DNA from: VRUE01 sp963840565 | GTDB lineage: Bacteria > Actinomycetota > Thermoleophilia > Solirubrobacterales > 70-9 | DNA length: 64,000 bases | NCBI GenBank assembly: GCA_963840565.1 | Contig: CAWIZH010000002.1 | Coordinates: 1 to 64,000, forward strand | Direction: 5' to 3' | Part shown: positions 45,111-52,641 of the stretch, one piece after another | Numbering within the stretch: position 1 is the stretch's first letter | How the letters are laid out: each line of letters opens with the position of its first letter | Notes under the pieces: generated by a model | The model's database searches: none | Told to the model about the DNA's origin: nothing | What the model saw: the letters and a program-made list of their open reading frames with translations, nothing else | Program-made: the position numbers and the translations under genes

Positions 45111-46067
45111 ATGTTCCAGTCTGTTCGCAAAATGACGATAGCCGCCGCTTTCGCGGCATCGCTTTTGGCAATCTTCGCTGGCTCCGCGGCAGCAGCTCCG
45201 CTGGAAGCCAAAACGGAAAATCCAACCGAAATTACTCAAGTTTCTGCAAGGCTCCACGGCACGGTCGCTGGGCACTCGGGAGACAAAGTCGCTTACGCAT
45301 TCCAGTACGGCACTGCCGCTGAACCTAACTTTGAAGGCGAACACATTACCGAAGTCACAGTCATCGAAGCATTGGGTACGAGCCACCTCTCGGCCAAATT
45401 GACAGGTTTGGCAAATAATATGCCCCACCACGTAAGGTTGATTGCGGTGGATTTGACCAATGGTGAAGAAGCTGCTGGCAGTGACGTTAAATTTACAACC
45501 CTGAAATACGGTGCCGGAAATACCCGCAACGGAGTCTTTCTTACCGGAAACCCGGCGCACTTCGAAGCCGAAAAACTGGGGACAGCCATCGAAGTGGAAC
45601 CGGAAAGTGGCTTCCTCATTCTCCGGGCGGGAGTTGATGTGACCTGCGGCAAGACGTATCTCAACGCGCGAACTGCGTCGACTGCGTCGCTCAAGCTGAA
45701 CGCCTATTTTGAAGAATGCACATGGGATAGCGCGGCTGCAACAGTAAAAATGAATAGCTGCTATTACGTACTAAATGTCACAACTCCGGGACCAAGTTTT
45801 GGTGGCTCCTTTGGGCTTGGCTGCGAAAAAGCGGGCGACGCCATGGAAGTCTCCATCTCGGGGTGTACGGTGAAGGTAGAAGCACAGACTCCCGGTGGCT
45901 CGCTGTCATATGCTAACTTCGGCAGCGGTAGCAGTCGCTATGTCGTCTCGGTCGGTTCCGCCAGCGAAGTTCACTACACAAAAATTGGCGGTATCGGTTG
46001 CCTCTTCGCCGGCAATGGCAAAAACGGTAGCTTCGGCGGGGGTGTATCGCTGGTGGGCTACCAGTAA
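45111..46067 (+). CDS. Secreted FN3-like plus Cys-rich protein, module copy 2
   Basis: 318 residues. The signal peptide is MTIAAAFAASLLAIFAGSAAA, read from an upstream ATG at 45111 preceded by GAAGGGAG. An FN3-like domain (about 30-130: EITQVSARLHGTVAGHSGDKVAYAFQYG) leads to the Cys-rich module shared with 33239: VTCGKTY, ECTWDSA, MNSCYYVL, LGCEKAGDAMEV, GCTVKVEAQT and GNGKNGSFGG. Lys and Glu codons are mostly AAA and GAA. It closes module copy 2 and is followed by a hairpin with a T run. Confidence 0.75.
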   Translation: MFQSVRKMTIAAAFAASLLAIFAGSAAAAPLEAKTENPTEITQVSARLHGTVAGHSGDKVAYAFQYGTAAEPNFEGEHITEVTVIEALGTSHLSAKLTGLANNMPHHVRLIAVDLTNGEEAAGSDVKFTTLKYGAGNTRNGVFLTGNPAHFEAEKLGTAIEVEPESGFLILRAGVDVTCGKTYLNARTASTASLKLNAYFEECTWDSAAATVKMNSCYYVLNVTTPGPSFGGSFGLGCEKAGDAMEVSISGCTVKVEAQTPGGSLSYANFGSGSSRYVVSVGSASEVHYTKIGGIGCLFAGNGKNGSFGGGVSLVGYQ

Positions 46068-46132
46068 GCGAATTGCAGAGAGGCTCATTGTCGGAGGTGG
46101 CCGATCTAGGATGGCTGTCGTCGAGTAAGTGC

Positions 46133-46161
46133 GGGCGGGGTCGCGATGCGCGGCCCCGCCC
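46133..46161 (+). terminator. Terminator at the end of module copy 2
   Basis: GGGCGGGG (46133-46140) pairs with CCCCGCCC (46154-46161), and the inner CGCG/GCGCG can extend it. ATTACTTTT follows, giving a modest T run. It lies 66 bases after the last module gene. Confidence 0.65.
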
Positions 46162-46189
46162 ATTACTTTTGGTACGACGTTTCGACTGC

Positions 46190-46265
46190 CACGCATTGGC
46201 CGGAGCGAGAGTCGGCCCCTCAGTGGCCTATCCCCCGGCAAGGTCCACCTGGCCGGCCTTACCGC
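46190..46265 (+). pseudogene. Fragment resembling the large Cys-containing exoproteins
   Basis: The stretch reads AGARVGPSVAY, then, after a one-base slip, PGKVHLAG. The intact gene at 42.6 kb has AGAGVGPSLAY and PGKLYLAG at DNA positions 42592-42650. No start, signal or flanking domains remain. It appears to be the scar of a further copy lost beyond the end of module 2. Confidence 0.5.
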
Positions 46266-46267
46266 GG

Positions 46268-46360
46268 CTTGCCCGGGTCAAGCTTGACGAGGAGCTAGGC
46301 ACGATCGTTTGGCCCAAGGGCGCCGACATCGCGCCCGAGACGCTGCATCACTGGTCGTAG
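46268..46360 (+). pseudogene. C-terminal fragment of a DUF2442 protein
   Basis: About 30 residues, ARVKLDEELGTIVWPKGADIAPETLHHW, match the C-terminal signature of DUF2442 (usually a small partner of a DUF4160 toxin-like protein). The N-terminal half is missing. Together with the fragment before it, this marks the 395-base gap 46068-46462 as a graveyard of gene ends. Confidence 0.6.
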
Positions 46361-46391
46361 GGCCCGGCTCGCAGGCGACGCACATGGCCGC

Positions 46392-46430
46392 TTGAAGGGG
46401 TCTCCCATCCCTCGCTATACTTTTTGAAGT
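46392..46430 (+). promoter_or_regulatory. Promoter of the moeZ-like gene
   Basis: TTGAAG (46392-46397), an 18-base spacer and TATACT (46416-46421). The segment GCTATACTTTTTGAAGT (46414-46430) recurs exactly upstream of cysM at 49525-49541. Confidence 0.65.
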
Positions 46431-46462
46431 AAAGCTGATCGGGATTTAGGAGATTTGGGCTG

Positions 46463-47644
46463 ATGGCCATTACTGGTGCGAATACAGAGCGCAAGCAGGT
46501 CGAGGAGATCGAGGCCTTTGAGGCTGCGCAGGAGATCGAGGGCGGCGACGTCGTCCTGATCGACACGCGTGAGCCGCACGAGTATCAGGAGGCCCATCTC
46601 GAGAACGGCAAGCTGGTGCCGCCCGGGCTGCTCGGCGACGAGATCGCTGCCGCGGCCCCCGACAAGTCGGCCCGCACGATCATCTACTGCCGCAGCGGCA
46701 ACCGCTCCTACATCGCTGCCGAGCAGATGGAAGCGCTCGGCTACACCGACGTCGCCTCGATGGCGGGCGGCATCCTCGCCTGGCAGGAACAGGGGCTGCC
46801 GGTGGTCTCAGCCTCCGGGATGACGGCCGAGCAGCGCGACCGCTACTCGCGCCACACGCTGCTGCCCGAGGTCGGAGTCGATGGCCAGCTGAAGATGCTG
46901 GGCGCCAAGGTGCTTCTGCTCGGCGCCGGCGGGCTCGGCGCGCCGACCGCGCTCTACCTCGCCGCGGCCGGGATCGGCACGATCGGGCTCGTCGACGACG
47001 ACGTGGTCGACGCCTCCAACCTGCAGCGCCAGGTGATCCACAACACCGAACGGATCGGGATGGCGAAGACCGAGTCGGCCCGCATCTTCATCGAAGGGCT
47101 AAACCCCGACGTCAAGGTCATCGAGCACAACGGCCGGCTCGACGCGAGCAACATCCTCGACGTGATCTCCGACTACGACATCATCGTCGACGGCGCCGAC
47201 AACTTTCCCACCCGCTATCTGCTGAACGACGCCTCGGTGCGGCTGCGCAAGCCGGTCGTCTCTGCCTCGATCCTCGGCTTCGACGGCCAGATCTCGACCT
47301 TCGCCCCCTTCGAGGGCCCCTGCTACCGCTGCCTCTATCCGACCCCGCCGCCGGCCGAGCTGGCACCGAGTTGCTCGGCCAACGGGGTGCTCGGGGTAAT
47401 GGCAGGGACGATGGGCACCCTGCAGGCCAACGAGGTGATCAAGCTGATCCTCGGCAAGGGCGAACCGCTGATCGGGCGGCTGTTGCTCTACGACGCCTTG
47501 GGGACCCGATTCACCGAGCTGAAGGTCCGCCGCGATCCCGACTGCCCGATCTGCGGCGAGCAGGCCGAGGAGATCCCGGAGTCGGAGATGGGGAAGTTCC
47601 CCGACTACGACGCTTTCTGCGCCGGCGCCGGCGGCGACCGCTAG
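46463..47644 (+). CDS. moeZ: Rhodanese-ThiF fusion, MoeZ-like CysO activating and sulfurating enzyme
   Basis: 393 residues. The N-terminal rhodanese domain (about 10-115) has LIDTREPHEY and the active-site loop YCRSGNRS. A MoeB/ThiF E1-like domain follows (about 120-390): RYSRHTLLPEVGVDGQLKM, nucleotide loop LLLGAGGLGAPTALYLAAAGIG, NLQRQVIHNTERIG, DNFPTRYLLND, and zinc cysteines in CYRCLYP and CPICGE. It should adenylate and thiocarboxylate the C-terminal Gly-Gly of CysO. In mycobacterial MoeZ the rhodanese domain is C-terminal, so the order here is reversed. It precedes cysO by 114 bases containing a hairpin repeat. Confidence 0.9.
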   Translation: MAITGANTERKQVEEIEAFEAAQEIEGGDVVLIDTREPHEYQEAHLENGKLVPPGLLGDEIAAAAPDKSARTIIYCRSGNRSYIAAEQMEALGYTDVASMAGGILAWQEQGLPVVSASGMTAEQRDRYSRHTLLPEVGVDGQLKMLGAKVLLLGAGGLGAPTALYLAAAGIGTIGLVDDDVVDASNLQRQVIHNTERIGMAKTESARIFIEGLNPDVKVIEHNGRLDASNILDVISDYDIIVDGADNFPTRYLLNDASVRLRKPVVSASILGFDGQISTFAPFEGPCYRCLYPTPPPAELAPSCSANGVLGVMAGTMGTLQANEVIKLILGKGEPLIGRLLLYDALGTRFTELKVRRDPDCPICGEQAEEIPESEMGKFPDYDAFCAGAGGDR

Positions 47645-47741
47645 GCCGTGCAGACCGGCGCATCTCGGGGTCCTCGTTCGCTCGCGTGCGAAGCACGCCA
47701 CGCTCCCTGCGTCCCCCGACCTGCTTGGTCTGCACGGCCTA
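47642..47741. repeat. Hairpin repeat element, copy A (between moeZ and cysO)
   Basis: Perfect 15-base arms (47642-47656 and 47727-47741) enclose about 70 bases. The inner core, including GCTCGCGTGC, GCACGCCACGCTCCCTGCG and CTGCTTGG, recurs at 50.5 kb with only a few changes. The arms are unrelated between copies but self-complementary in each. The left arm includes the moeZ stop codon. Confidence 0.75.
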
Positions 47742-47758
47742 GCTAGGATTCCGCCCTC

Positions 47759-48031
47759 ATGGCGACCGTTCGCATACCTCCAGTGCTGCGCCCGCAGACG
47801 GGTGGGCAGCCCGAAGTCGAGGCCGCCGGCTCCGACGTCGGCGAGGTCCTGCGCGCCCTCACCGAGGCGCACCCCGGCACCGGCGAGCAGCTCTTCGGCG
47901 AGGACGGCGACCTCAACCGCTACGTCAACGTCTACCTCAACGACGAGGACGTGCGCGTGCTCGACGGGCTCGAGACCGCGGTCTCCGACGGCGACACCGT
48001 CGTCATCCTGCCCGCCATGGCCGGCGGCTAA
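47759..48031 (+). CDS. cysO: CysO-like sulfur carrier protein
   Basis: 90 residues with a ubiquitin-like fold. It begins ATVRIPPVLRPQTGGQPEVE, has LNRYVNVYLNDEDVRVLDGL in the middle and ends VVILPAMAGG. The C-terminal Gly-Gly is the site of thiocarboxylation. The sequence closely follows mycobacterial CysO, which delivers sulphur to O-phosphoserine via CysM and is then released by Mec. All four pathway genes are within 5 kb here. The IS1-like remnant and NYN gene that follow separate it from cysM. Confidence 0.92.
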   Translation: MATVRIPPVLRPQTGGQPEVEAAGSDVGEVLRALTEAHPGTGEQLFGEDGDLNRYVNVYLNDEDVRVLDGLETAVSDGDTVVILPAMAGG

Positions 48032-48089
48032 AGACTTCCTTCTCAATAGCCCGGCCGTCTGCACCGGGACGAAGCGCCTACCCCGGAAG

Positions 48090-48363
48090 GGCGGCCCCGA
48101 CCCGGATCGGATCTCAACCAGCTACGTCGAGCGCCAGAACCTGACGATGCGGATGGGGATGCGGCGCTTCACCCGGTTGACCAACGGCTTCAGCCGCAAG
48201 GTCGAGAACCTGGCACACGCGGTCTCGCTGCACTTCATGCACTACAACTTCGCCCGTCCTAATCAGTCGCTGAAGGAGCGCTACCCGCGAACTCCGGGCG
48301 ATGGCGGCTGGCGTTGCCGACCACATCTGGTCGTTGGAAGAGATCGCGGCGCTGCTGGACTAA
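48090..48363 (+). mobile_element. IS1-type transposase C-terminal fragment
   Basis: About 90 codons: SYVERQNLTMRMGMRRFTRLTNGFSRKVENLAHAVSLHFMHYNF, then, after one frame slip near 48296, MAAGVADHIWSLEEIAALLD and a stop at 48361-48363. This is the C-terminal end of the DDE transposase found in many IS1-family elements. The N-terminal catalytic part is absent, so the element is dead. A second copy of the last 23 bases lies at 49216-49238. Confidence 0.75.
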
Positions 48364-48407
48364 TGGTGACTCCTCCCAGTGAAGACCGGGGTATAGCTTC
48401 TCGGCCC

Positions 48408-49085
48408 ATGCGGGGTCCGAAACAGCGCGTCATCTTTTATATCGACGGCTTCAATCTCTACTACGGCTCCCTTCGCGGCCAGCCCCATCGCTGGCTCGAC
48501 GTAGAAGCGCTTTGCAGTCAGTACATCAAGTCGGATCATGAGCTGGTTGCCGTCAAGTACTTCACGGCCAAAGTTGAAGATCGTCCCGATAAGCTGGGCC
48601 AGCGAGAACAGCAGCGGGAATATCTGCGCGCCCTGAGGACCCTGCCAAAGGTGGAGATCATCTACGGACACTTCCTCACCCGGACAGCTACACGGCTACT
48701 TGAGCACCCACCGAAGAAGCGGCGAAAGGGCGACATCGGCCTGCGCTCGGTGTGGATTCAGGAGGAGAAGGGCTCGGATGTCAACTTGGCGAGCCACTTG
48801 CTCGCAGATGGATTCAGAGCCCGCTATGACCTGGCAGTGGTGATCTCAAACGACGGCGACTTGAAGATGCCGGTCGAGATCGTAAGAAAAGAGTTCAAAG
48901 CAGGAGTGGGGATCATCAATCCTCATTCAGCTCGAAGCTACGCGCTTTCGCCCCACAAGCTTCCGAGAAAGTCCTTCTATCAGCGCCTTCAGCCCCGTCG
49001 TGTCCGTAAAGCCCAGCTTCCCCTCGAACTCCGCGACGAGGAGGGCCCGATTCGCTGCCCTGATGGCTGGTGCCTCCAGAAATAG
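48408..49085 (+). CDS. NYN-domain (PIN-like) protein, putative RNase
   Basis: About 225 residues. It opens KQRVIFYIDGFNLYYG, the first acidic motif of the NYN/LabA family, and continues with EKGSDVNLASHLLADGFRARYDLAVVISNDGDL, which holds the second and third acidic clusters (SDVNLA and SNDGDL). These residues bind metal in PIN-like nucleases. The C-terminus is basic (RKSFYQRLQPRRVRK). ATG 48408 was chosen, though 48363 is in frame and overlaps the transposase stop. The gene lies between two copies of the IS1-like 3' end, so it probably arrived with a mobile element. A role in RNA decay or phage defence is inference. Confidence 0.8.
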   Translation: MRGPKQRVIFYIDGFNLYYGSLRGQPHRWLDVEALCSQYIKSDHELVAVKYFTAKVEDRPDKLGQREQQREYLRALRTLPKVEIIYGHFLTRTATRLLEHPPKKRRKGDIGLRSVWIQEEKGSDVNLASHLLADGFRARYDLAVVISNDGDLKMPVEIVRKEFKAGVGIINPHSARSYALSPHKLPRKSFYQRLQPRRVRKAQLPLELRDEEGPIRCPDGWCLQK

Positions 49086-49215
49086 CAAGAGCCGCCCGAA
49101 GGCGACTCTGCATCTCAGGCCACCGCAAAGCGGCCTGAGGGGGTAAATGCAGAGTAGCGAGAATGCCCCTTGGGGTCAACGGCGAAATGTGCTACGCGCT
49201 GGCCCTTGCAGGCAG

Positions 49216-49238
49216 AGATCGCGGTGCTGCTGGACTAA
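49216..49238 (+). repeat. Second copy of the IS1-like 3' end
   Basis: AGATCGCGG-T-GCTGCTGGACTAA differs by one base from 48341-48363 and is in the same orientation. It encodes the last residues of the transposase (EIAVLLD). The two copies bracket the NYN gene. Confidence 0.65.
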
Positions 49239-49468
49239 AGAGGCGAGCCGGGACGCTTCAGGGTGCCGCTCAATTCGATCCACCAGTTTCCAAGCTCGCT
49301 ACTGCCCCCGGCGTCTCGCGTCTCGGTCACCAGCTCCCATCCCGTCGCTCCAGCCTCTTTGAGCTTTTCACTCCACCGCGCCTCTACCAAGCCGCGAATG
49401 TCACTGGCCTGGTCAGCAGCTTCGGCTGCAAGGGCTCGGACTCGACGGTATTCCCATTCAGTCGCCAC
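49235..49468 (-). CDS. Small DUF4177-like protein
   Basis: 77 residues: MATEWEYRRVRALAAEAADQ, a helical stretch, then KLKEAGATGWELVTETRDAG and WWIELSGTLKRP. The WEY...GATGWELV pattern is typical of DUF4177-type small proteins. The function is unknown. It lies on the minus strand between the IS1-like scar and the cysM promoter, within the DNA that separates cysO from cysM, and so is probably part of the inserted segment. Confidence 0.6.
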   Translation of the reverse strand: MATEWEYRRVRALAAEAADQASDIRGLVEARWSEKLKEAGATGWELVTETRDAGGSSELGNWWIELSGTLKRPGSPL

Positions 49469-49524
49469 CCCCGAAAGTTATCGCGCCGCTGATTCAAACT
49501 GACCCAGTGCCCTGGCGATCCATG

Positions 49525-49541
49525 GCTATACTTTTTGAAGT
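49525..49541 (+). promoter_or_regulatory. cysM promoter element shared with moeZ
   Basis: GCTATACTTTTTGAAGT, identical to 46414-46430. TATACT is a canonical -10. ACTT/AAGT forms a small inverted repeat across the expected transcription start. A GTG at 49540 sits where transcription should begin, so cysM may be translated from a leaderless message. Confidence 0.6.
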
Positions 49542-50506
49542 GACGGGAGGAGAGCTACTCAACCGCCCCTGCGGGGGACGCTTCGGCAACATCGTCGAGT
49601 CGATCGGCAATACGCCGTTGGTCGAGCTGCCGCGCCTCTCGCCCAACCCCGACGTCCGCATCTACGCCAAGCTCGAGGGCCGCAACCCGACCGGCTCGGT
49701 CAAGGACCGCGTCGCCAAGGGGATGATCGACGCGGCCGAGGCCGGGGGGCTGATCGCAGCCCGGGCAGACGATCCTCGAGCCGACCTCCGGCAACACCGG
49801 GATCTCACTGGCGATGATCTGCCGCCGCAAGGGCTACTCGCTGAAGGTCGTGATGCCCGACAACGTGACCAAAGAGCGCACCCAGCTGCTCGAGATGTAC
49901 GGGGCGGAGATCGTCTACTCGGAGGGCGCCAAAGGCTCCAACGGCGCGGTCGAGGTGGCGCTGGAGATGGCCAAGGACCCGAAGTACTACATGCCCTACC
50001 AATACGGCAACGAGGCCAACCCGCTCGCCCACTACAACGGCACGGCGCTGGAGATCCTCGAAGAGCTCGACGAGGTAACCGCCTTCGTCGGTGGCCTCGG
50101 CACCGGCGGCACCCTGATGGGCAACGGCCGCCGCCTCAAGGAGGAAAACCCCGAGACGCTGATCGTCGCCGCCGAGCCGATGCAGGGCGAGATGGTCCAC
50201 GGCCTGCGCTCGCTCGACGACGGCTTCATCCCGCCGATCATCGACCTCTCGATCCTCGACCGCAAGATCATGGTCTCCAACCGCGACGCGATCGTCTGGA
50301 CCAAGCGCCTGCTCGATGAGGAGGGCATCTTCGCCGGCGTCTCCTCCGGCGCGATCGCCGCGATCGCCGCCCGCATCGCCGGCGAGCTCGAGGGCGGCAA
50401 CGTCGTCTTCCTGATCCCCGACGACGGCTGGAAGTACCTCTCCTCCGGCGTCTACACCAAGCCGATCGAGGAGATTGAAAACCTCGATTCCACCGTTTGG
50501 TGGTAG
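49540..50506 (+). CDS. cysM: Cysteine synthase CysM (CysO-dependent type), frame broken once
   Basis: PLP-dependent enzyme of the cysteine synthase family. The N-terminal part reads FGNIVESIGNTPLVELPRLS, LEGRNPTGSVKDRVAKGMID with the PLP lysine in SVKDR, then after a break near 49760 (an extra A in GCAGCCC) EPTSGNTGISLAMICRRKGY. VGGLGTGGTLMGNGR and AGVSSGAIAAIAARI complete the fold, and the end is SSGVYTKPIEEIENLDSTVWW. Mycobacterial CysM uses O-phosphoserine and thiocarboxylated CysO, and the adjacent cysO and mec genes support the same role. The start is a GTG at 49540. An ATG at 49522 would lie upstream of the -10. Confidence 0.9.
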
Positions 50507-50616
50507 GCCTGAGAGCGTGCGTGGCGCGGCGCATATCGGCGTCCTCAGTCGCTCGCGTGCAGAGCACGCCACGCTCCCTGCGTCCTTGATCTGCTTGGCC
50601 ACACACGCTCTCAGGC
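50506..50616. repeat. Hairpin repeat element, copy B (between cysM and mec)
   Basis: Arms GGCCTGAGAGCGTGCGTGGC (50506-50525) and the near-complement at 50597-50616 have one mismatch and enclose a core almost identical to the element at 47642. The left arm abuts the cysM stop and the right arm ends one base before the mec ATG. Confidence 0.75.
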
Positions 50617-50617
50617 C

Positions 50618-51018
50618 ATGAAAATTTCCCAACAATTGATCGACGAGATGGTCGCCCACGCGCGCGAGGAGCTGCCCAACGAGTGCTGCGGGATGGTCGG
50701 CGGCGCCGGCGGCGAGGCGCGCGTTGTGGTCGCCGGTCGTCAACTCGGCGGCGAGCCCGCTGCGCTTCGAAATGGACCCGCAGGGCCAGTACAACGCGCT
50801 GAAGGCGATCGAAGACGACGGCCAGGAGATGCTGGCGATCTACCACTCGCACACCAAGAGCGCGGCCTATCCCTCGCAGACCGACGTCAACCAGGCGGTC
50901 AACTGGCCCGACGCGATCTACCTGATCGTCTCGCTGCAGGAGCCGGAGACGCCCCGAGGTCAAGGGCTACTGGCTCAAAGACCTGAAGATCGCCGATGCC
51001 GAGCTCATCGTCGAGTAG
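50618..51018 (+). CDS. mec: Mec-type JAMM peptidase (CysO-cysteine hydrolase), frame broken twice
   Basis: A zinc JAB1/MPN/MOV34-type peptidase that in mycobacteria releases cysteine from the CysO adduct. The N-terminus MKISQQLIDEMVAHAREELPNECCGMVGG carries the catalytic Glu. After a break near 50738 the metal motif is HSHTKSAAYPSQTDVNQA (HxH-x10-D). After another near 50955 (an extra C) the end is EVKGYWLKDLKIADAELIVE with a stop at 51016. The total is about 133 residues, normal for the family. It is the last pathway gene and is separated from cysM by the hairpin repeat. Confidence 0.88.
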
Positions 51019-51021
51019 CGG

Positions 51022-51237
51022 CGCCTGGTCAAGGTCGCCTACGCGCCAGAACCAGATGGAGGCCGAGATGATCCAGGGCCTGCTCGATGAGCACGGCATC
51101 CCGAGCATGGTCCAGCGCGCGCCCGGCTCGACAATCCCGAGTTCCTCGCCGCGGGCCCGCGCCAGATGCTCGTTCCCGAGGCGGCCGTCGAGGAGGCGCG
51201 GGAAGTGCTTGAAGGGGACGCCCGGCGAGAGAGCTAG
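51022..51237 (+). CDS. DUF2007 putative signal-transducing protein, frame broken
   Basis: About 70 residues. LVKVAYAP, then after an extra A near 51051 NQMEAEMIQGLLDEHGIPSMVQRAPG, then after a break near 51130 FLAAGPRQMLVPEAAVEEAREVLEGDARRES and TAG at 51235-51237. This is DUF2007, a small beta-alpha protein of unknown function. The start is uncertain, and a CTG at 51026 is in frame. It follows mec by a few bases and converges with the next gene, sharing two bases of stop codon. Confidence 0.6.
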
Positions 51238-51990
51238 TCGGGGCTCGGCCGGGTGATCTCGCGCAGGTAGTCGCGCCAGGCGCCCTCGATCTCGCCGATG
51301 CGGGCTTCGAAGGCGGCTTCGAGCGTCGGCGTGGCGCCGCCGGGACAGCAGGTTGAGGGCGAGCCGCTCGCAGGCCTCCGGGCCGCGTTCGAGCTCGAGC
51401 AGGTCGAAGATCGTGCCGCCGAGGATGACCGCGTCGCGGCGGGAGGGGGGGAACGAGGGCCGTGAGCTCTCGCGCAGGCGGCGGATCACCGCCGCCCGGT
51501 AGAGCCCGACCTGGCGCGAGAAGTACTGGGCGCCGCCTTCGACCAGCCAGGCCCAGCGCAGGTAGCGGGCGAAGCGGCGCGGCGTCCAGGAGGGGGGCAG
51601 CTCGGGGTTGTTGGCGGCGACGACGAGCTGGGCGTAGAGGCGCTCGGCGGTGCCGCGCAGCGCCTCGCGCGAGTCCTCGCCGGCGGCGCGGCGCTCCATG
51701 TGGGGGTCGTTGAGCACGTGCAGCTCGGTCGACATCGCCCAGCCGGCCAGGTAGCGGCGCCCGGCGGGGGCCGCCGACCAGCGCGCCGCCGGCAGGAACG
51801 GGTGCGCCATCGCCAGCCAGGCCGGGTTGGTGTGGACGACGACCGTGATCTCGCCCGGGACCCGCTCGAAGCGGTCCTCGAGCCGCAGCCGCAGTTCCTC
51901 CATCCGGTCGAGAGTCCGCTCGGCGAAGGCAGCATCGCCGCTGTCGTGGCGCGCCGTGAAACTCAGGGATTCGGTCTCAACCCAGGGCAA
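51234..51990 (-). CDS. Conserved hypothetical, peptidase-MA-like fold, frame broken near its end
   Basis: About 250 residues. It starts MPWVETESLSFTARHDSGDAAFAERTLDRMEELRLRLEDRF and continues FERVPGEITVVVHTNPAWLAMAHPFLPAAR and YLRWAWLVEGGAQYFSRQ. A frame change near 51345 leads to LEAAFEARIGEIEGAWRDYLREITRPSPD. The WLVEGGAQYFS phrase resembles the gluzincin helix after HExxH, but no HExxH is present upstream, so activity is doubtful. It is convergent with the DUF2007 gene. Confidence 0.55.
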
Positions 51991-52010
51991 CGGGCGAGGC
52001 TACTGGCTAC

Positions 52011-52641
52011 CTAGACCAGTGCCGGCTCTGCTTGACCGCAAACGCCGAGGATCTCGGCGCGAGCGCGGTCGAACTCTTCGTCGGCCATCACCGGGGTGCC
52101 CTCGAAGGGCAGTTCGCGGTCGACCTCGACCCAGGAGCGGCAGCCGTGGTACTCCTCGCGGACGCGGACCGTGACCGGTCGCGGGATGCGGTGGACCCGC
52201 AGCAGCAGCACGTGCAGCGGGTGGCGGCGCTTCCAGTTGAGCCGCTTCTCGGCGTAGTCCGGAGTCCAGACGTAATAAGGAGAGAGACCGTCGACGACGC
52301 GGGGGTCGGTGACCGTGATGTGGTCGGTGACCTCGGCCCAGGCGCGCAGGCGGACCCGTTCGGGCTGCGAGATGCCGCCGTCCTGGATCAGCGCCGCGGG
52401 CGGGCGGTTCCTCGTCGGGCCAGACGCCCTCCTCGAGCGCGCGACCCAGCTCGGGGTGGTGGGACTCGCGCACCAGGTTGTTCTGCTGGTGGTCGAAGGT
52501 GGGGTAGAGGAAGAAGCGCTCGTGCTCGAGCTCGAAGTGCTTGTTCTCCTCGCGGATCCCGCCCTTGCGCAGGGTCAGCAGTTGCTCGCCCTCGGCGAGC
52601 GCGCGGACCGTTACGGCCCATTCCTTGAAAGCGATTGGCAT
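52011..52641 (-). CDS. DUF1802 family protein, frame broken
   Basis: About 210 residues. MPIAFKEWAVTVRALAEGEQLLTLRKGGIREENKHFELEHERFFLYPTF is the standard DUF1802 beginning, with HQQNNLVRESHHPEL after it. A break near 52410 and another near 52240 give RPVTVRVREEYHGCRSWVEVDRELPF and the end ILGVCGQAEPALV with a stop at 52011. The family is of unknown function, although KEWAV and the lysine/arginine pattern hint at nucleic-acid or ligand binding. The ATG at 52641 matches family starts. Confidence 0.75.

Noticed and set aside
20482..46067. Prophage or integrative element explaining the surface module
   Set aside because: No integrase, terminase, capsid or attachment repeat is present. The phage-fibre resemblance is limited to repeat style.
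47099..48064. 321-codon minus-strand frame across moeZ and cysO
   Set aside because: It crosses the hairpin repeat and lies antisense to two well-supported genes.
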